Shown here piece after piece: positions 48,501-60,800 of a DNA stretch of 64,000 nucleotides. The number at the start of each line of letters is the position of its first letter. The stretch's first letter is position 1. Both the position numbers and the translations under genes were made by a program. Under the pieces are notes generated by a model that searched no databases, was not told where the DNA came from, and saw nothing but the letters and a program-made list of their open reading frames with translations. This DNA comes from Marisa cornuarietis. Lineage: Eukaryota > Mollusca > Gastropoda > Architaenioglossa > Ampullariidae. The stretch lies in assembly GCA_004794655.1 (NCBI GenBank), contig SMMW01000584.1, positions 3,976,001-4,040,000 on the forward strand, in the 5' to 3' direction.

Positions 48501-51500
48501 GTCCTATGCATCCATTGTGAAGTCCCTATCCACCCCATCCTATTCACCCCATACCCATGCCAGTGTTGTGTCTGCCTCCCCAGCTACAGCAATTCAAGCC
48601 AGCAACTGTGATCTTCAACAGCAGAACTGTGATACACCCTTTGCCAGACAGAGTACCTCAGACGAAGGACAAACAACAGCTCGAATCCTCATGCTGTCTG
48701 AGGTGCATTCTGTGGACTCTGTTCTAAAAAATATTGCCAATTCTCGACAGCAGCACCATTCTCCTGTGCCACACCATGATCAGCATCCACAGTTACTGCA
48801 GCAACAGTGCCAGCAACAGCACCTTCAGTCACCATCACGACAGCAAGGCGCACAGTCAGAAGAGGATGGCAAGAGTGAGACTGGTGGGAAGAAGAGGCGT
48901 CGACGCAGACGGAACCGGCGACAGAAAACAAAAGGCACTGAAGAGGGATTCAGTGATGGTTTGTCAGGCATGGAACGTACAGTGTCCAGTTCCAACATAT
49001 CACGGACCTCTGACATTACGCTTCACTTTGATGAAGAAACAGACTTTCCTGATATCGGTTCGTCCAATGGGGCAGGCAATGCGACATTCACACGAGTGGA
49101 ATCTTCCTTGTCCCTTTCATACAGTGATGTTCTAAAAAGGGTAGGTATGAGGATATTATTTTATGAGTAAATTAAGATATTTTGATGGGTTTCATATTCT
49201 GTGAGCATGTCTCAACCTGGTCTATTTTGGTTTCCTGTGCTCTTTTAATGTTTGAATCATACAAGATACATTTCGCTGCAGGCAATTACAGAAATGTAAC
49301 TGAGTGGTGTACATGTTTGTATGTGGACTACATCTCAGAGTACTTGATATAAAACTATGGGACCTTTTCTAAAAAGAAGCAAAAATTACTAGGAATAAAC
49401 AGATGCCTTTGACCAGTCAGACTAACAAGATTTCATGCCATACCAGTATGGTGTATGCTTATTCAGACTGTTAGTCTATTTTGTTGGTGTTAGTAGGACT
49501 AATAGACTCAAGTCAGCATTTGGCAAATAGTGAAGATTAACCATTTCTGTTTGCTTGTACAAATGTTCAGAACCCTTGTAAGATTTATGGAAAACTAAAA
49601 AAAAACCAACCTTCCTTTGAACAGTCAGCTTTTATTAAAATTAATTGCGTGTAATAAGCATGGAGACATGCATATGGCTGTACATTTTTGTGGGGGTTTT
49701 CTTTTTTCCTATCTCTTAACTAGGATTGAACCAGCAAATGTTTCCTACACTTATTCACATGTATTTGTTATCCCCCTTACCATCCTTGGCTCCAGCACAT
49801 TTATGTCTGTATGAGAAACACCATTTGAGGATAAAATTTGGTCAAATATATACTATAATTTAATAGTCTTTTGTTAATGGGTAAAATTGCATCTTCACTG
49901 GGCAAAACAAAAAGATGTGCAAATAAATTAAACAGGTCAAGGTTTTTGGCAAACATCATTAGCATATAAAGTAACTGATGTTATTACAAAGAACATCTAT
50001 ACACCAGACTGCTGATTATAGAAATTGTTAAAACAGTCCCTTTAAACAGGGCATATATCCACATTGTAGAATCTGCCTATGTAGCCATACACCTGCAGTA
50101 ACATTCTTAATGTTCCTTCTTCAGTTCAACTAGCTGTATTTACCAGCTAATGTGCCGGTCATGCATGTTTTTTTGTTAGATAATTATCAAAGCATTTTGT
50201 CACAAGTAGTGAGACTGAGTCTCTGGGTGCTTGCCAGCAGCTCTTACATTTTACAATTGCAGGTCTTAAAATTGTGCATGACCTACTACTGAAATAGTCT
50301 GCCTACTGCCATATCTTGTTTGTTGCACTGTGATTTGCCTTGAAACAGTTCATTTGTTAAAAAATGGCAGTCATAGGTGTTAGCCTTAACCCTTTGCCCA
50401 CGATGGGATTGAGGCTTTGCCGGGTAGCTCAGACCATGCGATTTTCATTACTTTTATTGCAAAGTTCAAGTTTTCTCTTTTCAAATATGTATAGGTTTCT
50501 TTGTCTAATGTTTACCTCAGAGCAACAATAATAATAAAACAAACTTTGCCCACTGTCGTCTTCACTGTCATCAGTTATAAGCCAGTCATTGTAATGTTAC
50601 ATTTGTATGTTTTGCTAAGAGGGTTAAAGGACTGGTTGGTGCAACAATTTTTTTTCCTTAAGTCTGAATAATGCTCCGTGCAAGATATTGTTTTCCCAAA
50701 TCTGGTTGAATAACCTCCCACTTCCTGTTCTCAAGATACACTTGTAAACATCACACACAGGTACAAACATTTGTAGACATATATCTTGAGAACATAAGAG
50801 GTGTATTCACTCAGATATGGGGAGGTAGCATCTTGCACTGAGCTTTACCTAACCAATTAAAAAAAAAAACCTTTGCATCCAGCTAGTCCTTTAAAAAAAT
50901 TCCACCCCCCCCAAAAAGTTGGATAAAAGAAGGTAAAACTATAAAACTATAACAACATTAATAAACCTGAGTTTTGTTGGCATGCCTGGAATGGTTATTT
51001 GTTTTGCAAGTTTTTGATGGCTATTCCTGTGATGTGTGATTATAACTAGCTTGTGACAGTGATTTGTGTCTCTATGTGTTTGTGTTTATTGTTAAATGAT
51101 TGTTAAATCTGGTGTCAGAATGCACTACACTCCTGAGTTGCTAAATGACAACCACATTGTTCCCAACAAAGATACATGTTTCTTCTAAGTTGGTCACCCA
51201 TTGCCTACCCTTATCAGTTCCCTGCTTAGGAATGTTCTTAAGTGTTCCATTTGTTGAAAGGATTTAAAATTGTTGCACTTGAAAGATAAAAAATAAATAT
51301 AGCATGGCACAGAGTAGGAAGTTTTGCAGTACTATCATTGGCGATTCTGAACTGAAAGTCGTTTATTTAAAACTATAAAAGCTGCAAGCAACCTGAATTC
51401 TTTGAAGATACAAAAATAACAAGGAAAAGGTCCAGAGATATTTTATTCAGAATTAAATATATGTGCTTATATCTGTCCATTCATCAGTCATAATTATGTT

Positions 51501-51845
51501 TTAATGATAAAGAAAAAAGAGGGAAAGTTTCTGTAGGATTGAAAGATTCCAGTTGGAGTGAATGATTTAACTTCAGCAACCTGGTTGACTGAGGTTCTGA
51601 AACCGAGTGCTAGTTCATTCCCAGACTTCACAAACTCCAGAAAGTGCAGAACTTTCCCGCAGGTCTGGTGCTTAGAGCTAGGAAACCAGACCTAAATTAG
51701 ATCTAGGAGTCTGATGATGGTTTCCTAATTATTCCTGTCACCAGAACAACAACATATGGTCACAGGATTCTTAGTTACTGTGCATTGAAACAATGGAACT
51801 CTCTCTCCTACAACTCTAGTCCTTTCAGGCATGAATGTATCTGGT

Positions 51846-51879
<34 letters not shown>

Positions 51880-54800
51880 CGGTCACTCAAATGGATACGC
51901 CTGCCTCTTGTACAAATGATGCTGTGCGCCGCAGGTCCTCCAGACTGCCGTGTAGCTTCCTTGATACCGGCGTCTCATCAGTCCAGATGCGGTGTCTGAG
52001 GTCTTCGTGTATGGGGCATTCTTGCAGTAGATGTTTTGTTGTCTGGCTGTCTGTCTGGCACGGGCATCTGTCCGTCTGGCCGATCCGGAGTTTGGTGTAT
52101 AGGTGGTGATTGAGACGGTTGTGGCCTGTCCTCAGTCTGAAAATAATGACCTGTTCGGCCCTTGTGAGCAGGTAGTATGGGTCGTTCTGGTTGAAACGTG
52201 GGTGCTGCTGTAGCCATTTGTTATGCTGTTTGGCCTTGATGATGGTTTTGACTTCATTGAAGGTGGTGGACTTGTCTTGCTGCTCTTTTGTGGATCCTTC
52301 CTTGGCAAGAGTGTCTGCGGCTTCGTTGCCAAATACACCGCAGTGGGAGGGAATCCACTGTAAGACGACTGTGTGGTTTCTGCATAAGGAGGAGAGAGCA
52401 GTGGTCAGGGCGTTCAATTCCTTGTCTCTGGCAGTCTGTAAGGCCTGTAGAACAGATAGTGCATCTGTAAAGAAGACGATGTTGTTGGAGGTGTCTGGGC
52501 TGTTCTCAATGTGGGTGGCACCGGTCTGAATGGCCACTACTTCCGCTTTGAAGTTGGTGGAATAGAGGCCGGTTGTGAGGGAGAGGCGGTCTTCTTTTCC
52601 TCCTGGATACCGAATGAAGATTCCGGCACCACCCTTCTTCACGGCTTGTTCCGCTGATCCGTCAGTGTACACATGAGTCCACTGGTCTTGTGGGAAGTTG
52701 CTGTGGATATACTCCAGAGTACAGGACTTTTTCGCAGTGTCGTCTTGGGAATCTTTCTTGCCGACACCATGGATGTTGCAGTGGATCAGGGGGAAAGCAG
52801 ATTCATTCCATGCTGGGTTTGTCCGGTATAGGGGGATCTCTCTGGGGTCTTGTTCCAAGATATCTTGGTGTTTTCGTTCAAGGATCCTCGTCTGATGGAT
52901 GAAACTTCCCCTTTTCAGCCTTCCCTTCGTCAGCTGAGCCAGCCTGATTCTCATGGTTTCTCATGGTATCTGGTTTCAGACTATGTAATGCACAATGCCT
53001 TTGTGTGGGTCTGCAAACATTAATTACTGTGGTTGTGGCCAGAGCTTTCTAAAACAAATAGGGCAGATGTACTCACAATAGCCATGTAAGGGACTATAGC
53101 AGTTGTTACTTCCTAGAACTGATAGATAAGCACATCGAGTTGTCATCAAACAACAACCCAGTAAAAATCATACAAGTGCCTCTTTCCCCATCTATTTACA
53201 TATCTTCACCCCACCCCCACCCCCATACACACATTCATCGTCCTTGCAGTACTTTCCTCCTTATTTTATACTTGGCTTGTAGTGATCTAGGGTCAAATGG
53301 ATGAATGGTCAAGTCCAGGACTATGCAAAATACGTGCATTTTGTCAGTTCTCAGACATCAATAGCAGTCAAAACATGGGGTCACTGTTTTCATATTTGAG
53401 AAATTTTTTTGTCAGTGACATTGTACATTTTTGTATAGTTGTAAACTTCATGGCACTTAATACTTAGAGTGAAAGTGGGAAAAATGTGTACCCCTGATTT
53501 TTAGAATTTTTCCTGTCAACATCCATAACATGTAAAATTTTTTTCATTGTTATCAGAAGCCTGCTGTTAGTGATGTCAGAAATCGGACACAGTCTGCACC
53601 TTGTTCCTGCCTTTCAGGCGAGGAAGGAGGTGATGAGAACTTCAGTTCCCAGCCAGGTAGATAGTAGTCTGGTTCTGTCTTAGCTTGTCCATTCTGTGTG
53701 TCCATGCTCACATGTAAGAGATACAAATGTTTGTGTGCAATCATGTTATGTGCATGCGTGTGTGTGTATGTGACTGTATATGTATGTGTATGTGTGAGAG
53801 AGAGAGAGGAGACACACAGGCAGGTAAGACTTGTACAGAATAAAACCAGCAGATTTGTATTAGTAAGCAAAATTTGGATATGCAATCATTTAAAATAAGT
53901 AGTATTTATTGATAATACTTTTTTTTACCCTTTTTCCCCAGGGCAAGTTCCTGAAAGCAAGAAAGCTCGTAAACGCAAAAAGCGACGAGAGTTGGCCAAC
54001 CGTGCAGCAGATGCAGAATTGGCTGAAATTTCACTGGAGCAGCAGATGCTCCGTGAGTTGGGACACAAAAGCACTGGGCGAAGTGTTCGCCCACGTTCAA
54101 CTTCTCGGGAAGGGAAATCTCCTTCACGAGGCCTTATCACAGACCAAAATGTCGTGAAGCAGAGCAAAGCAACCAAGGTTAAGGCCCATGAGCCGATGAC
54201 CCTCAGCATTGCAGACATGCTGGATGCTTTTGAGGTAAACGCTAATATGTTAGCAAACTTTACAATGCTTTAGGCAGGTATGAGCCTGGCTTGACCCTTA
54301 ATATCAAATTTGACTATTGGCTTTAAACATAGTTTGTTTTTTTCTGGGGGGGATAGGGGGTGGAAAGTTGTAACACCCAGATTCCAGCACAAAACAGTTA
54401 TGCTATTAAAACAGGATGGGTACATGAAACATGCTTTTCTTTATTTAATATGGTTACCTATTCCAAAAAGGGCCTTATCATTATTCTTTATTTCACATTC
54501 CAGAGATTATGGCAGTCAAACTTAAAGTTTTTCTGTGATTATGAAAAGCGCTATGTTCTTCAACAGTCAAACATAAGCTAACAAAGACAAAGCTGCTATA
54601 AACCTGAGGGATATTATGACATCATTTTTTGCTTTAGCATTCTTGTATGATTTAAAGCATATTTACTGTCATACAAATTGCAGAAAAAGAAAGCATTAGA
54701 GCAGAAAACAGCCCCTGTAAATGAAGGCAGCAAAAAGGTCCCAGCAGTGAAGGATGATCGGCGTGTGAAAGGAAACATTTTAGATGGCAGTGCTCCAGTC

Positions 54801-57800
54801 CTGAAACGTGGCAAGGAACGAGAAGTACCTAAACACAAAAAACCAAGTCCACTGAAAAAGGTATAAAAACTGACAGATGTCTATGTGAGCATCATTTGTT
54901 TGTAAGTTGAAAGATTTTTTTTTACATGTATAGTACACTTACTGTACAGAAGTGTACATTTTGATTTACATGTGCAAAATGCAAGTTACCTTTATAAGCT
55001 TTTTTACATTTTTTATGTCCTTTGTCAAAGAAGTAATAATATTTATATTACAGTGATAATGTGAATGAATGTTTCGGGAAAGAAATTTGCTTGCTTCTGA
55101 TAGAGACTGGGTGGTCCATTGGTGCAATGGATAGCATTGAAGGTTGGCTGTCCTGGGTTCAGCTGTCATCTCGGGCATGCTGTTCTTTCTCTGCATGTAG
55201 CTGGCTGCTAAGCCGTGATATAGCCTTAGCTACTGGCTTGGCATTAAACACCAATTCCTACCTTCTGATAAAGACTACAAACTGTTTCACAATATATTTG
55301 GATTTTAGAAAGGGAATAAACTTAACCATTTTAAGTGTGACATTTAAAAACCTAAAATTATAAATTATAAAAGTTTGCAAGAAGAATGATATCCAAAGCT
55401 GCAGTGCCAAAATAATCTAGAAATATCAAAACAAAAAAATTTATCACATAAAGCAATCTAAACTTTATGATTATTTAAAATGTCAGTTCGACTAAGTCGT
55501 TTCGTCTAACGGTCGTTTCGACTAGGGTCAGTTTGACTAAGGTCGGTTCGACTAAGTCGTTTCGTCTAACGGTCGAGTCGTCTATAGGACGCATGAATTG
55601 CTATAGGACGTGGGCCGCTTCATGACAGCCTGCCTCCTCGCAACTCTCACTTCAACTTTCGTTATAAGGTGCATCTACAGCCCCCATCCCACACTGTCAG
55701 ACCAAGGCCTTCTCAGTTAAGTGGGTCAGCGGCTGCATAACTTGGGTGTTCAAGGCCAGAACATCAGGTCTCCCCTGGCATCAGTTGAGCCTGGGAATTG
55801 CGGGCGCTTACGTAAGGGGAACCGCCGCCATCGCTTCAGGGCTACACCCCTTATGTGGAAGACCAGTCTATTTAGTACCGGAGACTAGCATTTGTTTTCA
55901 TTCTGACCGACTGGAAGCCAGGGAGGGGGGTTGTCTTATGTTGTACCCGCCCTACGTGTGGTTGCACCCCTGTTCGGCGCTGGGCTGCGCGGGTATCCAT
56001 TAATTTGTTCATTCTGCAGGGACGTTTATTTGTGTGTTATCTTGACATTATTTTTGGCAGTGTTCTTCCTTTCTTCTTCTCTCTTACAATTTTCTTCCAT
56101 CTTTAATAAACGCGTGTTTTTTTACTGTTCCCACGTGTGCGCATCAATTTTTACACTGAGGGACAGTTGGATGCGTCGCCGGCATCTGGCGTTTGAGTGC
56201 TTGTTGAGTCTGTGTGGTTGAGAGCATGCATGCAAGAGTGGAACGTGTGGAGTCCGATTGCTTAACGCGACAATTAGCACTGTTTACATGATACATTTAA
56301 ATCATTCAATAACATTCAAATCACTTCAATGTTTTTCCATTGCATGCGTCCTATAGATGACTCGACCGTTAGGCGAAACAACTTAGTTGAACCGACCTTA
56401 GTAAAACTGACCTTAGTCGAAACGACCCTAGTCGAATCAACCAGGAACCGTTCTGCTTACTTTTAAAGAGGAACATGTTTGTAGACAGATATGATGCAAA
56501 ATTCTCAGGTGGAAAAAATTTCAATTGGGTGTCTGTGGTAGTAGAGAAAGGCTCATGAAATATATCGGCTTACATTCTTTAAATTCTGCTGGCCATTTTC
56601 CCAGCACTGATGCAACCATTTTGTTATACTGAAGGATTCATAGAATCTCTTGTTTCCTCTTCTAATGATAGCTGGTCTCAAAAAGACATTTTGTCACTCA
56701 GAAGAAAAGTGAGGTAATTTACATGGTTTATCATTTCATGAGCATAATGTGATGAGAACGATTGAAAATATGGAGCACTATACACGTGACCTTTTTGTAT
56801 CTGTGAATAATGTTCACCCTTAAAGTTTTCTTATAGAAGAAAGGATCTTTGTCCTGAAGATGGTGTGTGGGATCCCAAGTTTTTTTTTGTTTTGATAATT
56901 GGGTGGGTAGCGGTATTTATGTCTTTTTCTTTGGCTTAAGTCTGTACATCTACTGGGGCATCTTGTAGGGGATGCAGCTGTTTACCCAGATTATCTTGGG
57001 ATACATCACATATGGTGGTATGGCTGGGAGATTTGGGAAATGTAAATGCTGTCCATCTTACAAATATGACAAGTTCCTTGTATTTTTCGTTAAGACCATC
57101 ATATTAGTCTGGTGCATTTTTTTTTCAAATTATTTTAGCCAAGTATAAAGCCCTGGATGTAAACCTCTGTAGGTTAGTTACTGAAAGCATCACAGCTGTT
57201 TATAGCAAGATACCAGTGAATCAGTCTTGTCTGTCATACAGGTCATCCTCAAGGAACGGGAGGAAAAGAAACGAATGCGGCTAATAGAAGAGTGCGGTAT
57301 ATATGCAGATTTAAACAGCGTGACCAGTGAAGCAGAAGGTGGTTTGGAGGATGATAATTCTGGGTAAATATGTCCTGTTTAGTCTTCCAAAATGTTTTTT
57401 AAAGTGCATAAATTACATGCTTTAATAACCCTAAAAGTTTCCTCTTCAGGATTTTTGTTCACATGTAAAGGGATGGGAGAGATAGATATATGTGTGTGTG
57501 TGTGTGTGCGCGCACGTGCTCGTCCATGCACACGTGCACATGTTTGTATCCCTTAACTTTGCATGTGTGTGTGTCCCCCAGGTTTTTTTGCCATGGATTA
57601 TGTGTTTGTGTGTGTGTGTTTGAGAGAAAGAGAGTGGCAAGGAGATGTAGACCAGTAGTAAATAGTGCTGCTAGATCATGTTTCAAGCTTTCAGTGTCCA
57701 CATACACATCACATATAAATAGTCCTTTATTAGTTTTATCGTCATATCTACAGTAGTTTAAACATTAAGGATATTAATGGAAGGCTTTAGTTTTCAGATC

Positions 57801-60800
57801 CATCACATGTTAGTGTTGTATCATTCTTGAGTAGTCAATAGTAGGAAGTCCACATAATATCAGTAGTGATTGTGACTTGGTCGTAGCATCCACTTCCTGT
57901 GCTAAGTATCTCTGTCACACAATATCACTGTTTGGTGTACCACCATTTGTGCTTGTGAGGGGATGCTTCAGCAACATGTGGTGTCATCATTTATAATTGT
58001 AAATTACTTATAAATACATCAGCAATTTTGCATAATGCTCCTGACACCTGTCGTGCCTAATATGCTGACTGTTCCATATAATTATGATATCCTTTTATTC
58101 AAAACTTATGCTTCATGTGTTTTGTTCTCTTATTCTAGGAACCCTGTTGGACTTGCAGAAAGTGACCTTTCCCAAGATGGTATGTGGGATTAGTGCATCT
58201 CTAGTGCTTCCTCCCTTTCTTAGTAGGTTGTTTGATGACAGTGTCATGTCAGGCCTTTTGCTCGCCTCTGTTGCTAGCCCATTGGTGCTGTCATCTGTTA
58301 GTACAACATGAAATTCTTTCTTGTCATTTTCATGTAGTTCTTAATAGGTAAATCTTTCTTTGCTCAGGGCTGAGCTCAAGATCTGTGGACACAGATCAGG
58401 GAGTATCACCGGGTGCTGACCTGTCACCCATCAGCCAGACAAGCCCCATGAGCATGAGTCCCCTAACTCCAGGTGCAAGCCCAATCAGCAGCCCCATTGC
58501 TGGATACCTTGGCCGTGATCCTGTCCTCTTGCGCATCCACAGCCGGCGTTTTCGAGAGTGAGTGGTTTACTTGAGTTTTACTCCATTTTTTTTTTTTATT
58601 GTTTGAAACATTTGGCAGCCTTGATTGAAGTTGTACATTTTGTATTGTTTACCATTTAGGAAGGGGGGAAGCTTGGAATTCTGCTCTTACTGTGGTTCCT
58701 GATTTTATTACTTCCTTCAGTATACTATTTAGAATTTTAAAAAATGCTGGTTAATGTTCTTCAGTTTCCAGTACTACTATGTCTGTAACAAAATGGAATT
58801 GTTGGAACTTGCATATTTCTGTAGGAATTTTTATTTCTTGGAGGAGGTATACATGTATTACAAACTTATAAGAATAAGTGTAACTCAATAAAAATTGGTG
58901 TGTGGGTGCGTGCGTGCATGCGTGCATGCTTGATACAGATATTGTACACAGATTTTGGACAAAGACATTGATGCTTGCTGCACATCACTGCTACAGGAGC
59001 TGGTCAGGTTTCAGGACCGTATGTACCATAAGGATCCTGCCAAGGTGGGATAACCTAGTTGTTACATTCCATAACTAGAATCTTAACAGGTTAAATGTGC
59101 TGATAGTATGTCCCTCCAAGGTTCTTGAAATATGGCTATCAGTTAGCCCTGCGTGCGCACTTACACACAAGAAGTGTGCTTTTCTTGGTGAGCCGATGAT
59201 ATAGTGGGCAGGTGAATTTCTAACATGGGTTAGCGAGGGTTTCATCTAAGAACAAGGAGGCTACTGCCAGCGACGGTGGCGACGACAGCCTGCTCATCAT
59301 CACCATCTTCTTAAGGCACGAGCCAGCTGCGGTTCTATGTTCCGCTGTTCTAGGACGCCTGACGACGTCCAGACAACACTCATCCAAACGGCGCAATCGA
59401 AGGCTGAGCACGTACTCTAGCCATCCTTACCTCCACTCGCTAGAGAGCGCCAGTAGATAAATGCAGCTCAAGTATTCTAAGAGGGGATGCAAGAAAAAGA
59501 ATCCCATATTCCACACACCAGCCTTCTCTGTTTTTGGTTTGACAGTCTTGGCCTTCTGGGGAAGACTTTGAGATTATTTATGGCATTAAGAGTTGGCAGC
59601 TAATGTGAAAGAACGTACAAGATATTTATGAATTTAATCAGTAGTATTGTGATTATGGTGTTTCGACTTCATATCTAAAGGTTTTCTGTACGTGTAACAC
59701 ATTTTGTGGCTTCTGCAGTCCTTTATGACAACTCAGACTTGCTACTGACAGTTATTGTGCTGAACTGGAAAAGCTCATAATTGTGGCTGACATTCCCACT
59801 ATTGTGTTGTTACTGAGATCCTGAAATGATGACAGCCTAGAGTTGTGACTGATGTTCCAGAGTTATGACTAATATTGAGAGTTGTGACACATCCCAGTGA
59901 TGTGACTGACATCTTCAAGTTATAATTTACAGGCAAAAGCTAAAAGGAGGATTGTCCTGGGACTAAGGGAGGTAACCAAGCATCTAAAATTGAAGAAGAT
60001 CAAATGTGTCATTATTTCACCAAATCTTGAAAAAATTCAGTCGAAAGGTGAGGCTCCTTTTTTTTGCCTGTTTTTCTTAAGATTTTTATTCAAATGTCGC
60101 TTTTTCCCAACCAAAGCATTAATTATGTAGTACTGATGATGGATTGAAGACAATCATTTGAACACGTTTCACGCAAAAAAAAAGGAAAGGAGAGAACTCC
60201 AGTACTACATTACACAAACCTGCAATTGTTCATATCCACACAACCAGTTAATTGGAGATGAACAATGTAAACTTATGTGCATTGTTTAGGGCATGCAGAA
60301 ATGTAAAAGAAGTCCTATCCAGCTGAATAATTAAATGCTTCAAGTAATAAAGGAATGAAATTACCTAATAATAAATGTTTCTTCCATTCTACATGTATGT
60401 TTAAGTGCATGTGCATGTATTTATGTGTAGCTGCATGCAGTAATGTTTGAGCTCATCTCACAGGTGGCTTGGATGAAGCACTCAACAACATCCTAAACAT
60501 GTGCCAAGAACAGAGTGTGCCATTTGTTTTTGCACTGGGACGACGTGCTCTGGGGCGTGCCTGTGCCAAATTAGTCCCAGTCAGTGTTGCAGGCATCTTT
60601 AATTATGATGGGTGTGAGGTGAGACCTTCACTGCAGTAAGATTCTTCTTAGTGTTAGTTACAGTAGTACTTGGGACATTCTCTTCTGTGTTTAGAGAGGC
60701 ATTGCTGACACTTGCCAAACCAAACTCTATTTCAAGGTAGAGTTACATTTTTATGCTGTGAAAGCTCTACTTTAGTTTTTTGTTTCCCCTTGGTATATCT

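Noticed and set aside
51661..51693. Hairpin AGGTCTGG…CCAGACCT
   Set aside because: An isolated 8-bp stem in an intron is expected by chance.
55105..55200. Functional tRNA-Arg gene
   Set aside because: The A box is good, but the B box is imperfect, and the acceptor and anticodon stems do not close. Better explained as a SINE head.
58551..58560. Possible selenocysteine UGA in frame (CGA GAG TGA) in a selenoprotein-machinery gene
   Set aside because: The TGA is part of the GTGAGT splice donor. The spliced frame continues with GAA TAT TGT as in homologues.
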